A stretch of 64,000 bases of DNA from NCBI RefSeq assembly GCF_007827795.1, contig NZ_VITI01000012.1, positions 102,393 through 166,392 on the forward strand. Direction: 5' to 3'. This document shows positions 1-10,281 of the stretch, piece after piece. The stretch's first letter is position 1. The number at the start of each line of letters is the position of its first letter. Under the pieces are notes generated by a model that worked only from the letters and a program-made list of their open reading frames with translations, did not search any database and had not been told where the DNA came from. The DNA comes from Azospirillum brasilense. GTDB taxonomy: Bacteria > Pseudomonadota > Alphaproteobacteria > Azospirillales > Azospirillaceae. Position numbers and translations under genes: made by a program.

Positions 1-66
1 TCAGCACGTTCCTTGCTGCGTCGTTCATTCAAGTTCCCTGTGAGGCGGCTCGTTGGAGCGGACTGT

Positions 67-92
67 GCCACAGATCGGCGCCACAGATCGGC
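67..92. repeat. Tandem 13-bp direct repeat
   Basis: Two back-to-back copies of GCCACAGATCGGC lie downstream of the amidotransferase gene. The first 140 bases of the window hold no convincing gene. The repeat could be a small slippage duplication and nothing assigns it a role. Confidence 0.5.
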
Positions 93-140
93 AGCGTCGT
101 GCAGATCAGTGAAAATCCCATCCCGCCTCGCCGCACAGGG

Positions 141-842
141 TCAGGCCACACCCTGAAGCCACTCGGCCAGCATCCTTTGCCCGGCCTCGCGCAACTCCGG
201 ACCGATCCGCGCCGCTTGGCCGCGCAGCACGCGCGGGTCGATGCCGGCCCCGGCCAACTCGGCGGCATGCCCCGTCAGCCATCGCTCGATGCCGGCGGCC
301 ACATCGACCTCCGGATGGAATTGCAGGGCCAGCGCATGGCGGCCGAGCGCGAATCCCTGGGTTGCGCAGAGCGGCGTCGACGCCAGGTTCTCCGCCCCGG
401 CGGGGATCTGGAAGGCGTCCCCATGCCAGTGCAGCACCGGAACGCCCTCCAGATGGCGAAGCGGTCCAGCCCGTCCGGCATCACTGAGCGTGAGCGGGCC
501 GAATCCGATTTCCTTGTGGCCCATGGGGCGCACCGCCGCGCCGAGCGCCTTGGCGATCTGCTGCGCGCCCAGGCAGATGCCGAGCGTCGGTCGCTCCGCG
601 GCCAGCCTGTCCGCCAGGAGGGAGGTTTCCTCGGCGAGATACGGATAGGCGTCGCTTTCGTAGACCCCGACGGGACCGCCGAGGACGATCAGCAGATCCG
701 GCTCCAGCGGGTCGATCGTCGCGAAAGGGGCCGCGTCGAGATCGTGATAACGCACCGTGTAGCCGGCCTCCGACAGCACCGCGCCGAAGATGCCGAGGTC
801 TTCAAAATGGACGTGCCGGATCGCCAGCGCCGTTTTGTGCAT
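141..842 (-). CDS. Class I glutamine amidotransferase (GMP-synthase-like)
   Basis: A 233-residue stand-alone class I glutamine amidotransferase domain. The nucleophile elbow reads GICLGAQ with Cys90, and the catalytic His-Glu pair is in QFHPEV (His176, Glu178), so the triad is intact and the protein should hydrolyse glutamine. No synthetase domain is attached, as in the GuaA-like amidotransferases that act on small molecules such as gamma-glutamyl amines; the substrate cannot be read from sequence. It is followed on the same strand by a MocR regulator gene whose end lies 138 bases upstream of this start. Short motifs in the gap recur in front of benE, which suggests MocR control. Family certain, substrate unknown. 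Confidence 0.88.
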   Translation of the reverse strand: MHKTALAIRHVHFEDLGIFGAVLSEAGYTVRYHDLDAAPFATIDPLEPDLLIVLGGPVGVYESDAYPYLAEETSLLADRLAAERPTLGICLGAQQIAKALGAAVRPMGHKEIGFGPLTLSDAGRAGPLRHLEGVPVLHWHGDAFQIPAGAENLASTPLCATQGFALGRHALALQFHPEVDVAAGIERWLTGHAAELAGAGIDPRVLRGQAARIGPELREAGQRMLAEWLQGVA

Positions 843-979
843 GGGTCGCCTTCCCTTTCCAAATGGGAATCATCAAGGATTGGTCGGCTTTCCGATAGCA
901 GGAAAATGGCACGCCATACCCAGCCATTCCCAAACACCCAACCAGACCAATTCATCCGATGCCGCGCGCCCGCGCCATG

Positions 980-2470
980 CTATGGCTTCGTTGCCGCGCG
1001 AAACGCCTTCTCCAGCGTCCTGACCGCCGTCTCGATCTCAAAGGGCGTGTAGGCCGCGAAGCCCATCAGGAAGCCGGCCTTGCCGTCATTGGCGGCGTGC
1101 AGTGCCGACAGGCCGAGGAGTTCGATCCCGGCCCGTCGCGCCGCGTCGACGGCGGTGCGCTCCGCAAGGCCGCAGGTCAACAGGCAGGGCATCTGCAGCC
1201 CGCCGATGGGAACCTGCGGCTCGACGAAATCCGACAGGTGCTTGCCGACGAGGCCCGCCAACACGTCGAGGCGTTCGGCGTAGACGCCGCGCATGGCGCG
1301 GACATGCGCCCCGAAATGCCCACCCTCCATGAAGCGGGCCAGCGTGAGTTGCGCCATGGGGGCCGTGTGCCCATCCAGCAACGTGCGCGCTGCGGTCATC
1401 GGCTTCACGAGCGGGGGCGGCAGCACGGCGTAGCCGATCCGCAGTCCGGGAAAGAGCGATTTGGTGAAGGTGCCGATGTAGATGGTGCGGCCATGAGGAT
1501 CGAGCCCCTGCACGCAGGCCGTCGGCTTGCCCGCGTAGCGGAACTCGCTGTCATAATCGTCCTCGATGATCCAGGACTGATGCCGGGCCGCCCATTCGAT
1601 CAGGGCCAAGCGGCGGTCCAGTGCCAACGTCGCGCCGGTTGGGAACTGATGGGACGGCGTCAGGAAGACCGCCTTCGCCCTGCGCGGCTCGGCCAGTATC
1701 TGATCGACGACGATGCCGTGCCAGTCGACGCGGATCGGAACGCAGTCCAGGCCCGCCGCCTCGAACGCCTTGCGCGCGCCGTAATAGGCCGGGTCCTCCA
1801 GGAAGATCCCGTCGCCGGGGTCGAACAGCATGCTCGCGCAGAGCGCCATGGCCTGTTGCGAGCTGGTCAGCACCAGGACGCGGTCGGCGGTGGCGCGCGC
1901 GCCGCGTTCGAGGTTCACATAGTCGGCGATGGCGCGGCGAAGCGGCTCGGTCCCCTGCGGATCGCCGTGGAACAGGCTTTGCGCGCCGACCTCCTTGCGA
2001 ACCTGCCGTTCCAGGCGCTCCCAGAGCGCAAGCGGAAAGGTCCGGGTTTCCGGAACGCCGTGAGCGAAGGGCCGCGGCACCGGCATCTCTCGCACGCCGC
2101 CACCGCTGAACACGGCGGCCCCGCGCCTGCTGAGAGCCGGTGCCTGATCGCTCGGGAACGTGTCACGCCGGGGCAGGCGTCGGCCGGGGGTGAACTCGGT
2201 GATCTCCGCGACGAAGCTGCCGCTGCCCACGCGCCGGTCGATGAATCCTTCGGCGTGAAGCTGGGCGTAGGCCGCCTCGATCGTGTCGCGCGACACCCCC
2301 AGCGATACGGCGAGCGCGCGCGAGGCGGGCAGCGGCTTGCCCGGCCCAAGCGCGCCGTCGACGATCAGTTGCCGGACAGCCCGCTGAATCCGCGCGTGGA
2401 GCGGCATCGCCGCGTGGGCGGGGTTGGCGATCCACGCCTTCACGGACTCAAGCTGGGAATGCCGGAACAA
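980..2470 (-). CDS. MocR/PdxR-type regulator (GntR HTH + aminotransferase domain)
   Basis: A 496-residue MocR-family transcription factor. Residues about 20-90 form a GntR winged helix (PLPASRALAVSLGVSRDTIEAA), and the rest is a fold-type I aminotransferase-like domain with the PLP-binding lysine in TFTKSLFPG and the DDYDSEFRY motif typical of the family. Such proteins use PLP or an amine or amino-acid aldimine as effector. It is divergent from a benE-like transporter with a 114-base shared promoter region, and a glutamine amidotransferase follows on its own strand. This suggests it controls uptake and processing of one compound; the effector is unknown. Confidence 0.9.
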   Translation of the reverse strand: MFRHSQLESVKAWIANPAHAAMPLHARIQRAVRQLIVDGALGPGKPLPASRALAVSLGVSRDTIEAAYAQLHAEGFIDRRVGSGSFVAEITEFTPGRRLPRRDTFPSDQAPALSRRGAAVFSGGGVREMPVPRPFAHGVPETRTFPLALWERLERQVRKEVGAQSLFHGDPQGTEPLRRAIADYVNLERGARATADRVLVLTSSQQAMALCASMLFDPGDGIFLEDPAYYGARKAFEAAGLDCVPIRVDWHGIVVDQILAEPRRAKAVFLTPSHQFPTGATLALDRRLALIEWAARHQSWIIEDDYDSEFRYAGKPTACVQGLDPHGRTIYIGTFTKSLFPGLRIGYAVLPPPLVKPMTAARTLLDGHTAPMAQLTLARFMEGGHFGAHVRAMRGVYAERLDVLAGLVGKHLSDFVEPQVPIGGLQMPCLLTCGLAERTAVDAARRAGIELLGLSALHAANDGKAGFLMGFAAYTPFEIETAVRTLEKAFRAATKP

Positions 2471-2471
2471 A

Positions 2472-2523
2472 TGGTCTGGCCTTCTTTGGGAAAGCGGATG
2501 GGCACATCAGGCCATTGGTTGGG
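2472..2523. promoter_or_regulatory. Possible MocR operator between mocR and benE
   Basis: The 114-base divergent region contains TGGTCTGG (2472-2479) and TGGTTGGG (2516-2523). Their reverse complements, CCAGACCA and CCCAACCA, occur overlapping at 937-949 upstream of the amidotransferase gene. Shared words in front of both neighbours of mocR fit a common operator, but 8-mers alone are weak evidence. Confidence 0.3.
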
Positions 2524-2584
2524 TAGTTGTCAAGGCCGCTCATCGCCCTTGCGGCTCACAACCGTCCGGAGGTCCCGCTCAACC

Positions 2585-3802
2585 ATGCCACCCAAGTCGA
2601 CTCCCATCCGCCTCAACGATCTCACCCACCCCGTCGTGGCGGGCCTGATTTCCGTCATCGTCAATTATGGCGGCACCTTCATCCTGGTCTTCCAGGCGGC
2701 GAAGGTCGCGGGCCTCGGCCCCCACCTCACCGCCTCCTGGGTCTGGTCGGTCTCCATCGGCGTCGGATTGACCGGGCTGTTCCTGAGCTGGCGCCATCGC
2801 GAGCCGATCATCACCGCTTGGTCCACCCCGGCCGCGGCGTTCCTCGTCACCGCGCTGGCGACGACGCCCTATGCCGAGGCGGTCGGCGCCTACATGATTT
2901 CGGCGGCGGCCTTCGTCGCGCTCGGCCTGTCGGGCTGCTTCGAGAAGGTCATCCGGCTGATCCCGCCCGGCATCGCCTCCGGCCTTCTCGCCGGCATCCT
3001 GCTCCCCTTCGGCATCGGGGCGTTCGGCGGGGCCAGCGTCGATCCGCTGCTGGTCGGCCTGCTGATCGTCGCCTATGTCGCGCTGAAGCGGCTCTCCGCC
3101 CGCTACGCCGTGGTCGGCATCCTCGTCCTCGGGCTGGCCTTCCTGCTGACGCAGGGCCGCGTCGATCTGTCGGGGTTGTCGCTGGAGTTCGCCGCCCCGG
3201 TCTTCACCGCGCCGGACTTCTCGCTGAACGCGCTGCTGTCGGTCGCGCTGCCGCTGTTCCTCATCACGCTGTCCGGCCAGTACATGCCGGGAATGCTGGT
3301 TCTGCGGAACGACGGCTTCACGACGAGCGCCAACCCCATCGTGACCGTGACCGGCCTCGGCTCGCTGCTCATGGCCCCGCTCGGCTCCCACGCCTTCAAC
3401 ATCGCCGCCATCACCGCCGCCATCGCCACCGGCAAGGAGGCGCATGAGGACCCGGCCAAGCGCTGGATCGCCGGGATCGCCGCGGGTGTCTTCTACGTGC
3501 TCGTCGGCGTGTTCGGGGTGACGCTGGCCGCCGTCTTCATGGCGTTTCCCGCGACCTTCATCACCGCGCTCGCCGGTCTGGCGCTGCTTGGCACCATCGG
3601 CGGCAGCTTGGCCGGGGCGATGGCCGACCCGGCGTCCCGCGAGGCGGCGCTGATCACCTTCCTGGCGTCCGCCGCGAACATCAAGTTGCTCGGCATCGGC
3701 GGGGCCTTCTGGGGCCTGCTGATCGGCCTCGTCGCCCACCTCGTCCTCAACGGGCGCCTGCCGCGCCGCAGCTTGGCGGTGACCGAGGGGGCGACCCCGT
3801 AA
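2585..3802 (+). CDS. benE: BenE-family benzoate/H+ symporter
   Basis: A 405-residue inner-membrane protein with about 12 hydrophobic segments, matching the BenE benzoate:proton symporter family. It opens with the family's LNDLTHPVVAGLISVIVNYG-like segment, followed by WSTPAAAFL and the ITLSGQYMPGMLVLR stretch. The ATG at 2585 begins just ahead of the first membrane helix; the open frame extends much further upstream, but that part lies antisense to mocR and is not membrane-like. No benzoate-degradation genes are nearby, so the real substrate may be a different carboxylate. The divergent MocR regulator is the likely controller. Confidence 0.85.
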   Translation: MPPKSTPIRLNDLTHPVVAGLISVIVNYGGTFILVFQAAKVAGLGPHLTASWVWSVSIGVGLTGLFLSWRHREPIITAWSTPAAAFLVTALATTPYAEAVGAYMISAAAFVALGLSGCFEKVIRLIPPGIASGLLAGILLPFGIGAFGGASVDPLLVGLLIVAYVALKRLSARYAVVGILVLGLAFLLTQGRVDLSGLSLEFAAPVFTAPDFSLNALLSVALPLFLITLSGQYMPGMLVLRNDGFTTSANPIVTVTGLGSLLMAPLGSHAFNIAAITAAIATGKEAHEDPAKRWIAGIAAGVFYVLVGVFGVTLAAVFMAFPATFITALAGLALLGTIGGSLAGAMADPASREAALITFLASAANIKLLGIGGAFWGLLIGLVAHLVLNGRLPRRSLAVTEGATP

Positions 3803-3827
3803 CGGACCGCCAAGGCCCTGTGATCGG

Positions 3828-4757
3828 CTATCCCCGGGACGACCGCCCGATCCCGGGGATGGTCGCGACCGTTTCCGCCAGGAACTCCACCAGCAGCCGG
3901 ACCCGCGCGATGCCGGCCCGCTCCGGCACGATCAGCAGGTTGAGCGGCACGGCGGGCGGCGCGTGGTCCGGCAGGAGAACCTCCAGGCGGCCGTCGGCCA
4001 GCAAATCATCCACCAGCCAGACATGGGCCGGGCCGATGCCGCGCCCGGCAAGGTAGGCCTCGCGCGCGGCCAACCCGTGATCGACCCGCAGCCGTCCCCC
4101 GAGGGACACGGCGTGAAGAGCGCCGTCCGGCCCTTCGAGCGTCAGCCGGTCGCTCCCCGCGATGTTCGACATGCGGACGCCGTCGAACCCCGCGAGGTCG
4201 TCCGGCGTCGTCGGCCGGCCCTGCCGCTCCAGACAGGCCGGCGACCCGACGAGGACGCGCCGGCTCAGCCCGAGCGCCCGCCGCTTCAGGGAGCTGTCGG
4301 CGAGGGGACCGAGGCGGATGGCGATGTCCACGCCGTCGCGCACGAGGTCGATGCGCTCGTCGGTCAGGCCGAAATCGACGGCGATGTCCGGATGACGGTC
4401 CTGAAAGGCGAAGATCAGCCGGCTGATATGCCGGACACCGAGCGCCGCCGTGCAGGACACCCGCACCGTTCCGGCCGAGGCGCGGCCGGTGTCGCGCGCC
4501 TCGTCGCCCGCCTGTTCGACGAGGCGCAGGATCTGGACGGCGTTGGCGTAGTAGCGCTCGCCCTCCGCGGTCAACGCGACGCGCCGGGTGGTCCGGCTGA
4601 ACAGGGCGACGCCGAGCGCCTCCTCCAGTTCGCGGATGTGCCGGGTGACGCTCGATTGCCCGATGGCCATCTCGCGCGCCACCGCCGACAGGCTTCCCCG
4701 TTCGGCGACGCGGATGAAGCTGCGCATGCGGTCCAGCGTGACGTTCGATTGATCCAT
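3828..4757 (-). CDS. LysR-family transcriptional regulator
   Basis: A 309-residue LysR protein. Residues about 8-67 form the N-terminal winged helix (RMRSFIRVAERGSLSAVAREM, QSSVTRHIRELEEALG), followed by a substrate-binding domain of the CrgA/DmlR-like type (PDIAVDFGLTDERIDLVRDGVDIAIRLG). It is transcribed away from the quinone-reductase-like gene, sharing a 96-base intergenic region, the usual LysR arrangement in which the regulator activates the divergent gene. The end converges on benE with 25 bases between stops. Confidence 0.9.
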   Translation of the reverse strand: MDQSNVTLDRMRSFIRVAERGSLSAVAREMAIGQSSVTRHIRELEEALGVALFSRTTRRVALTAEGERYYANAVQILRLVEQAGDEARDTGRASAGTVRVSCTAALGVRHISRLIFAFQDRHPDIAVDFGLTDERIDLVRDGVDIAIRLGPLADSSLKRRALGLSRRVLVGSPACLERQGRPTTPDDLAGFDGVRMSNIAGSDRLTLEGPDGALHAVSLGGRLRVDHGLAAREAYLAGRGIGPAHVWLVDDLLADGRLEVLLPDHAPPAVPLNLLIVPERAGIARVRLLVEFLAETVATIPGIGRSSRG

Positions 4758-4853
4758 TTTACGGCAGAGTTCTATTCAGTCACCCCATCTACCGGATCAA
4801 TTTCCACCCGCATAGCTTGAGGCGCAAGCGTTTCAAGCGAACAGGTGCCTGTG

Positions 4854-5636
4854 ATGAACGTGCTGATCGTATTCGCCCATCCCGATCCCCGCTCCCTCAA
4901 CGCCGCCCTGCGCGATGCCGCCGTCGCGGAACTGGAGGCGCAGGGCCATACGGTGCGGGTCTCCGACCTATACGCCATGAGCTGGAAGGCCACGGTGGAC
5001 CACGCCGACTTCCCCAGCCTCGGCGAGGGGGAGCGCCTGAAGGTGGCCGCCGCCTCCGGCGCCGCCTTCGCCGCCGACGCGCTGACCGACGATGTGAAGG
5101 CCGAGCAGGAAAAGCTGCTGTGGGCCGACGCGCTGATCCTGCAATTCCCGCTCTGGTGGTTCACCATGCCGGCGATACTCAAGGGCTGGGTCGACCGAGT
5201 CTACGCTTACGGCCTCGCCTATGGCGTCGGCGAGCACAGCGACCGGCGGTGGGGCGACCGCTACGGCGAGGGCCGCTTCGCCGGCAAGCGCGCCATGCTG
5301 GTGGTGACGACGGGCGGCTGGGCCGAGCACTACGCGCCGCGCGGCATCAACGGCCCGATCGACGACCTGCTGTTTCCGATCAACCACGGCATCCTGCATT
5401 ACCCCGGCTACGACGTGTTGCCGCCCTTCGTCGCCTACCGGGTGGACCGCTTCGACGAGGCCGGCTTCGCGCAGGCGGCGGAAAGCTTGCGGGAGCGGAT
5501 GCGGACGCTGGAGACGGCGCCGCCGATCCCTTTCCGCCGCCAGAACGGCGGCGACTATGCGATCCCCAGCCTCGAACTCCGCCCGGAGTTGGAAGCCCCC
5601 GGCGCGTCCGGCTTCGCCCTGCACCGGAGTCTTTGA
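4854..5636 (+). CDS. NAD(P)H:quinone reductase-like flavoprotein (flavodoxin-2 fold)
   Basis: A 260-residue protein of the NQO1/MdaB/KefF family, which carries out FMN- or FAD-dependent two-electron reduction of quinones. Visible family features are the N-terminal VLIVFAHPDPRSLNAAL flavin loop, FPLWWFTMPAILKGWVDRV, and the YHA-like region in TTGGWAEHYAPRG. The ATG at 4854 is preferred to the in-frame GTG at 4845 because AGG lies 8 bases upstream of it. Divergent from a LysR regulator, so probably induced by an electrophile or quinone. Confidence 0.87.
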   Translation: MNVLIVFAHPDPRSLNAALRDAAVAELEAQGHTVRVSDLYAMSWKATVDHADFPSLGEGERLKVAAASGAAFAADALTDDVKAEQEKLLWADALILQFPLWWFTMPAILKGWVDRVYAYGLAYGVGEHSDRRWGDRYGEGRFAGKRAMLVVTTGGWAEHYAPRGINGPIDDLLFPINHGILHYPGYDVLPPFVAYRVDRFDEAGFAQAAESLRERMRTLETAPPIPFRRQNGGDYAIPSLELRPELEAPGASGFALHRSL

Positions 5637-5641
5637 GCGCG

Positions 5642-6094
5642 CTACAGCCGGATCAGGACGACGCCGAGGATCAGGGAGGCGGCGCCGGCCAGCCGGGTCG
5701 GGCTCACCGGCTGCTGCGGCAGGCCGAGCAGACCGACATGGTCGAAGGCGAGGGAGCCGAGCATCTGGCCGACCACGATCAGCGCCAGCACCGTCGCCGC
5801 CCCCAGGCGGGGCACCATCAGGATCGCGGTGCCGATGAACAGCGCGCCGAACAGCCCGCCGGTCCAGGTGACCCATGATCCGGCCCCGCTCACCGCGTCG
5901 GCAAGGCGGGGGCCGGGTGCGAGGAGCGCGACCGCCAGCATCGCCAGCATCCCGACGACGTAGCTGACGAAACCCGCCCACCAGGGCGAGCCGAGATCGG
6001 CCCGCAGATTGGCGTTCAGGACCTGTTGCAACGCGACGCTGACCCCGGCGCCGACCACCAGGAGGTACGAGACGGCTGACAAAGCGACGGACAT
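5642..6094 (-). CDS. YdcZ/DUF606-family DMT transporter
   Basis: A 150-residue membrane protein with five hydrophobic segments, matching the short DUF606 (YdcZ) branch of the drug/metabolite transporter superfamily. Family hallmarks include an early QQVLNANLR and a late MLGSLAFDHVGLLGLPQQPVS. The ATG at 6094 has GGGAG upstream and begins directly before the first helix; a longer in-frame start at 6151 gives a charged non-membrane tail and is less likely. These proteins often act as homo- or heterodimers. It ends five bases from the quinone-reductase gene and lies downstream of an AraC regulator on the same strand, which may control it. Confidence 0.82.
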   Translation of the reverse strand: MSVALSAVSYLLVVGAGVSVALQQVLNANLRADLGSPWWAGFVSYVVGMLAMLAVALLAPGPRLADAVSGAGSWVTWTGGLFGALFIGTAILMVPRLGAATVLALIVVGQMLGSLAFDHVGLLGLPQQPVSPTRLAGAASLILGVVLIRL

Positions 6095-6202
6095 GCCATG
6101 CTCCCAAGATTGCCTGTGGGCGCGCCGCCGGATCGTGTCCGTGCGGCGCACTCGGGCGGATGGGTAGCAGGTGGACCGGCAGCGGTCTGGTACGGATGTG
6201 AC

Positions 6203-6913
6203 CTATCCGGCGCGGTAGCGGCCCGGCGTCACGCCGAAGGCGCGGCGGAAGCAGCGGCCCAGATGGCTCTGGTCGGCGAAGCCGGTGTCCGCCGCGACCG
6301 CCGCGATGGGCTCACCGGCGCGGAGCAGGAGCCGCGCGTCGTTCAACCGCTCCTGAAGCTGGAAGGCGTGCGGCGGCACGCCGTGCTGCTTGCGGAAGCG
6401 ACGGGAAAAGCCCTCGCGGCTCATCCCGGCGCGGCGCGCCGCCGCGCCGACGGTGTCCCACGGTTCGTCCCCCGTCAGTTCCACCAAGGGCTCCACCCCA
6501 GTCCCGATGGCGAGCCGGTGGTCCTCGGCGATCCGCGTCAGGTCGGCCCATTCCAGCCCGCCCGTCCTGCGACAGTGCCGGGCCAGCGCGGCAACCATCT
6601 CCGGCGCGGCGTGGAGGCCGGGCGGCGTGTAGAGGTTGATGCAGACGACCTCGTCCAGCCCGCACAGGGAGCGATGAGGCGTTCCCGCGGGGATATGTAC
6701 CCCCTCGCCGGGACCGGCCTCGCACAGTTCGCCCGCGATGACAAAGCGCCGCCGCCCCGCCAGGACGAAGGTCAGCTGATCCTCGCGATGGAAATGCACC
6801 GGCAAGGCCACGTCGACGCCGCGCACCGTCCCCAGCTCGACGATGCCGCTGCCGATGGGGCGCCAATAGTCCCAAACCTGCGGCGGACGCCCCATGACGG
6901 CGATCCTTCCCAT
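6203..6913 (-). CDS. AraC-family regulator with N-terminal cupin
   Basis: A 236-residue AraC-type regulator. Residues about 15-100 form a cupin sensor domain (ALPVHFHREDQLTFVLAGR with metal-type histidines, then GVHIPAGTPH), and the C-terminal third holds two helix-turn-helix motifs ending in FADQSHLGRCFRRAFGVTPGRYR. The start at 6913 follows a purine-rich GAGAA; an in-frame ATG 30 bases further upstream (6943) is possible. The gene lies 108 bases upstream of the DUF606 transporter on the same strand, so that transporter is its likely target. The ligand is not evident. Confidence 0.85.
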   Translation of the reverse strand: MGRIAVMGRPPQVWDYWRPIGSGIVELGTVRGVDVALPVHFHREDQLTFVLAGRRRFVIAGELCEAGPGEGVHIPAGTPHRSLCGLDEVVCINLYTPPGLHAAPEMVAALARHCRRTGGLEWADLTRIAEDHRLAIGTGVEPLVELTGDEPWDTVGAAARRAGMSREGFSRRFRKQHGVPPHAFQLQERLNDARLLLRAGEPIAAVAADTGFADQSHLGRCFRRAFGVTPGRYRAG

Positions 6914-7035
6914 GACACTGTTCTCGGATTGCGATTTTCGCATGGCACCGATCAGGACTCCATCGCACCGCGCATCCTGTGGCATAAGAGCCCCCGCCAC
7001 GCCATGGGAACAACGCCGCAGGAACGCAACCGCAC

Positions 7036-8655
7036 ATGATCCGCTTCGACAACATCAGCAAGCAGAATGGTCACCGAATCCTCTTCCTCGAAGCATCGGC
7101 GGCGTTGAACCGGGGCGAAAAGATCGGGCTGGTCGGTCCCAACGGGGCGGGCAAGACGACACTGTTCCGCATGATCACCGGCGAGGATTTGCCGGACACC
7201 GGTCAGGTGGCGATCGAGAAGCAGGCGACCATCGGCTACTTCAACCAGGACGTCGGCGAGATGTCCGGCCGCTCCGCCGTCGCCGAGGTGATGGACGGCG
7301 CCGGCCCGGTCAGCACCGTCGCCGCGGAGCTGGCCGAGCTGGAGGCCGCCATGGCCGACCCCGACCGCGCCGACGAGATGGACGCCATCATCGAGCGCTA
7401 CGGCGAGGTCCAGGCCCGCTTCGACGAGCTGGGCGGCTACGAGCTGGAGGGCAAGGCGCGCGAGGTGCTCGCCGGCCTCAGCTTCAGCCAGGAGATGATG
7501 GACATGGACGTCGGCATGCTGTCCGGCGGCTGGAAGATGCGCGTGGCGCTGGCCCGCATCCTGCTGATGCGGCCCGAGGTCATGCTGCTCGACGAACCGA
7601 GCAACCATCTGGACATCGAAAGCCTGATCTGGCTGGAGGGCTTCCTCAAGGGCTTCGAGGGCGCCCTGCTGATGACCTCGCACGACCGCGAGTTCATGAA
7701 CCGCATCGTCAACAAGATCATCGAGATCGACAGCGGGTCGCTGACCAGCTACTCCGGCGACTACGGCTTCTACGAGCGCCAGCGGGCGCTGCGCGAGAAG
7801 CAGCAGGAGGCGCAGTTCGAACGCCAGCAGGCCATGCTGGCCAAGGAGCTGAAGTTCATCGAGCGCTTCAAGGCCCGCGCCTCGCACGCCAGCCAGGTCC
7901 AGAGCCGGGTGAAGAAGCTCGACAAGATCGAGCGCTTCGAGCCGCCCAAGCGCCGCCAGATCGTGACCTTCGACTTCCCGCCGGCCCCACGCTCCGGCGA
8001 CGACGTCGCGGTGCTGAAGAACGTGCACAAGGGCTACGGCAGCCGGACCATCTACGAGGGGCTGGACCTGACGATCCGCCGCAAGGAGCGCTGGTGCGTC
8101 ATGGGCGTCAACGGCGCCGGCAAATCGACGCTGCTGAAGCTGGTAGCGGGTGCCACCGAGCCGGACAGCGGCACCGTCGCGGTCGGCGGCAGCGTGCGGA
8201 TGGGCTATTTCTCCCAGCACGCCATGGACCTGCTCGACGGCGACAAGACCATCTTCGAATCGCTGGAGGCGTCCTTCCCGCAGGCGAGCCAGGGGTCGCT
8301 GCGCGCGCTGGCCGGCTGCTTCGGCTTCTCCGGCGACGATGTCGAGAAGAAATGCCGGGTCCTGTCCGGCGGCGAGAAGGCCCGGATGGTCATGGCGACC
8401 ATGCTGTTCAACCCGCCCAACTTCCTGGTGCTGGACGAGCCGACCAACCACCTCGACCTCGATACCAAGCAGATGCTGATCTCGGCGCTGGGCGCCTATG
8501 AAGGCACCATGCTGTTCGTCTCGCACGACCGCCATTTCCTGGCCGCCCTGTCGAACCGGGTGCTGGAGCTGACGCCGGAGGGCATCCACCAATACGGCGG
8601 CGGCTACACCGAGTATGTGGCGAGCACCGGGCAGGAAGCGCCGGGCATCCACTGA
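7036..8655 (+). CDS. ABC-F subfamily ATPase (YbiT/Uup-like translation factor)
   Basis: A 539-residue protein with two ABC ATPase domains and no membrane segments, i.e. ABC-F. Domain 1 has Walker A GPNGAGKTT, signature LSGGWKMR and Walker B VMLLDEPSNHLD; domain 2 has GVNGAGKST, LSGGEKAR and FLVLDEPTNHLD. Between them lies the charged linker helix pair (P-site tRNA interaction motif region, FERQQAMLAKELKFIERF). ABC-F proteins bind the ribosomal E site and modulate stalled translation or antibiotic action. Length and linker resemble YbiT more than EttA, but which housekeeping paralogue this is cannot be fixed without a tree. Confidence 0.92.
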   Translation: MIRFDNISKQNGHRILFLEASAALNRGEKIGLVGPNGAGKTTLFRMITGEDLPDTGQVAIEKQATIGYFNQDVGEMSGRSAVAEVMDGAGPVSTVAAELAELEAAMADPDRADEMDAIIERYGEVQARFDELGGYELEGKAREVLAGLSFSQEMMDMDVGMLSGGWKMRVALARILLMRPEVMLLDEPSNHLDIESLIWLEGFLKGFEGALLMTSHDREFMNRIVNKIIEIDSGSLTSYSGDYGFYERQRALREKQQEAQFERQQAMLAKELKFIERFKARASHASQVQSRVKKLDKIERFEPPKRRQIVTFDFPPAPRSGDDVAVLKNVHKGYGSRTIYEGLDLTIRRKERWCVMGVNGAGKSTLLKLVAGATEPDSGTVAVGGSVRMGYFSQHAMDLLDGDKTIFESLEASFPQASQGSLRALAGCFGFSGDDVEKKCRVLSGGEKARMVMATMLFNPPNFLVLDEPTNHLDLDTKQMLISALGAYEGTMLFVSHDRHFLAALSNRVLELTPEGIHQYGGGYTEYVASTGQEAPGIH

Positions 8656-8776
8656 CGCCGGCCGGTCAAAGCGGGGATGCGTGCGCCGCAACAAGCGGCT
8701 TGCGCAACCCGTGGCCTCCATGGAAACTCGTCCCCGTGTCGTTCGGGCTGGGTTGCGCAACCATGGAGATTTTGGA

Positions 8777-8989
8777 ATGGCTGGGTACGACAACGCCGAC
8801 GGCCCCGCGGGGCTGGTCATCCGCCTGATCGACACCGCGGTGAAGGCCTTGAACGAGATGTCCGACGCCGCGGGCGAGATCGCGCCGGACGTCGGCAATC
8901 TGACGGACACGCTGGTGGCTGCCCAGCGCGTCGCCGACCGCGCGTCGCAGGATCTGCAACGCCTGTCCCAGAAAGTATCGGCCCAGTAG
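8777..8989 (+). CDS. Small hypothetical protein
   Basis: A 70-residue acidic helical protein (begins MAGYDNADGPAGLVIRL). The start has GGAG eight bases upstream. Heptad-like spacing of Leu/Val/Ala over residues 15-65 suggests a small helical bundle or coiled coil, with no membrane segment or cysteine. It sits 121 bases after the ABC-F gene and is followed by a strong hairpin, so it may be an independent monocistronic gene. No family recognised. Confidence 0.55.
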   Translation: MAGYDNADGPAGLVIRLIDTAVKALNEMSDAAGEIAPDVGNLTDTLVAAQRVADRASQDLQRLSQKVSAQ

Positions 8990-8998
8990 CGGCCGAAA

Positions 8999-9026
8999 CG
9001 GTGCGGCGCCGCGACGCGCCGCACCG
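8999..9026. terminator. Hairpin between convergent genes
   Basis: CGGTGCGGCG pairs perfectly with CGCCGCACCG across an 8-base loop. It lies between the small helical gene and the convergent TRAP gene. There is no U-tract, so it may act with Rho or as a bidirectional 3'-end stabiliser. Confidence 0.5.
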
Positions 9027-9048
9027 ACCCTCCCTTACCGGCCTTTGA

Positions 9049-10137
<1,089 letters not shown>

Positions 10138-10281
10138 GCGGGAAGTCCCCTCCTGTTCTTTTGTTCGGGAACGAACCTATCAGCGTCCTCCGAACCCCCG
10201 CAAAAGGTTAGCCGTGCAAGGAGCGAATAGCTTCCCTGACGAAATATTTCGTGACAAACGGTTTGCCGCTGAAACCAACGG

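Noticed and set aside
959..2584. Long plus-strand open frame running through the mocR region into benE
   Set aside because: It lies antisense to mocR, has Arg/Gly/Ala-rich non-membrane composition and only becomes BenE-like at the 2585 ATG; the upstream part is a GC-rich shadow frame.
6952..9024. 690-residue minus-strand frame antisense to the ABC-F gene
   Set aside because: The sense strand encodes a clear two-domain ATPase; the antisense translation is low-complexity His/Gln/Leu-rich and typical of GC-rich antisense frames.
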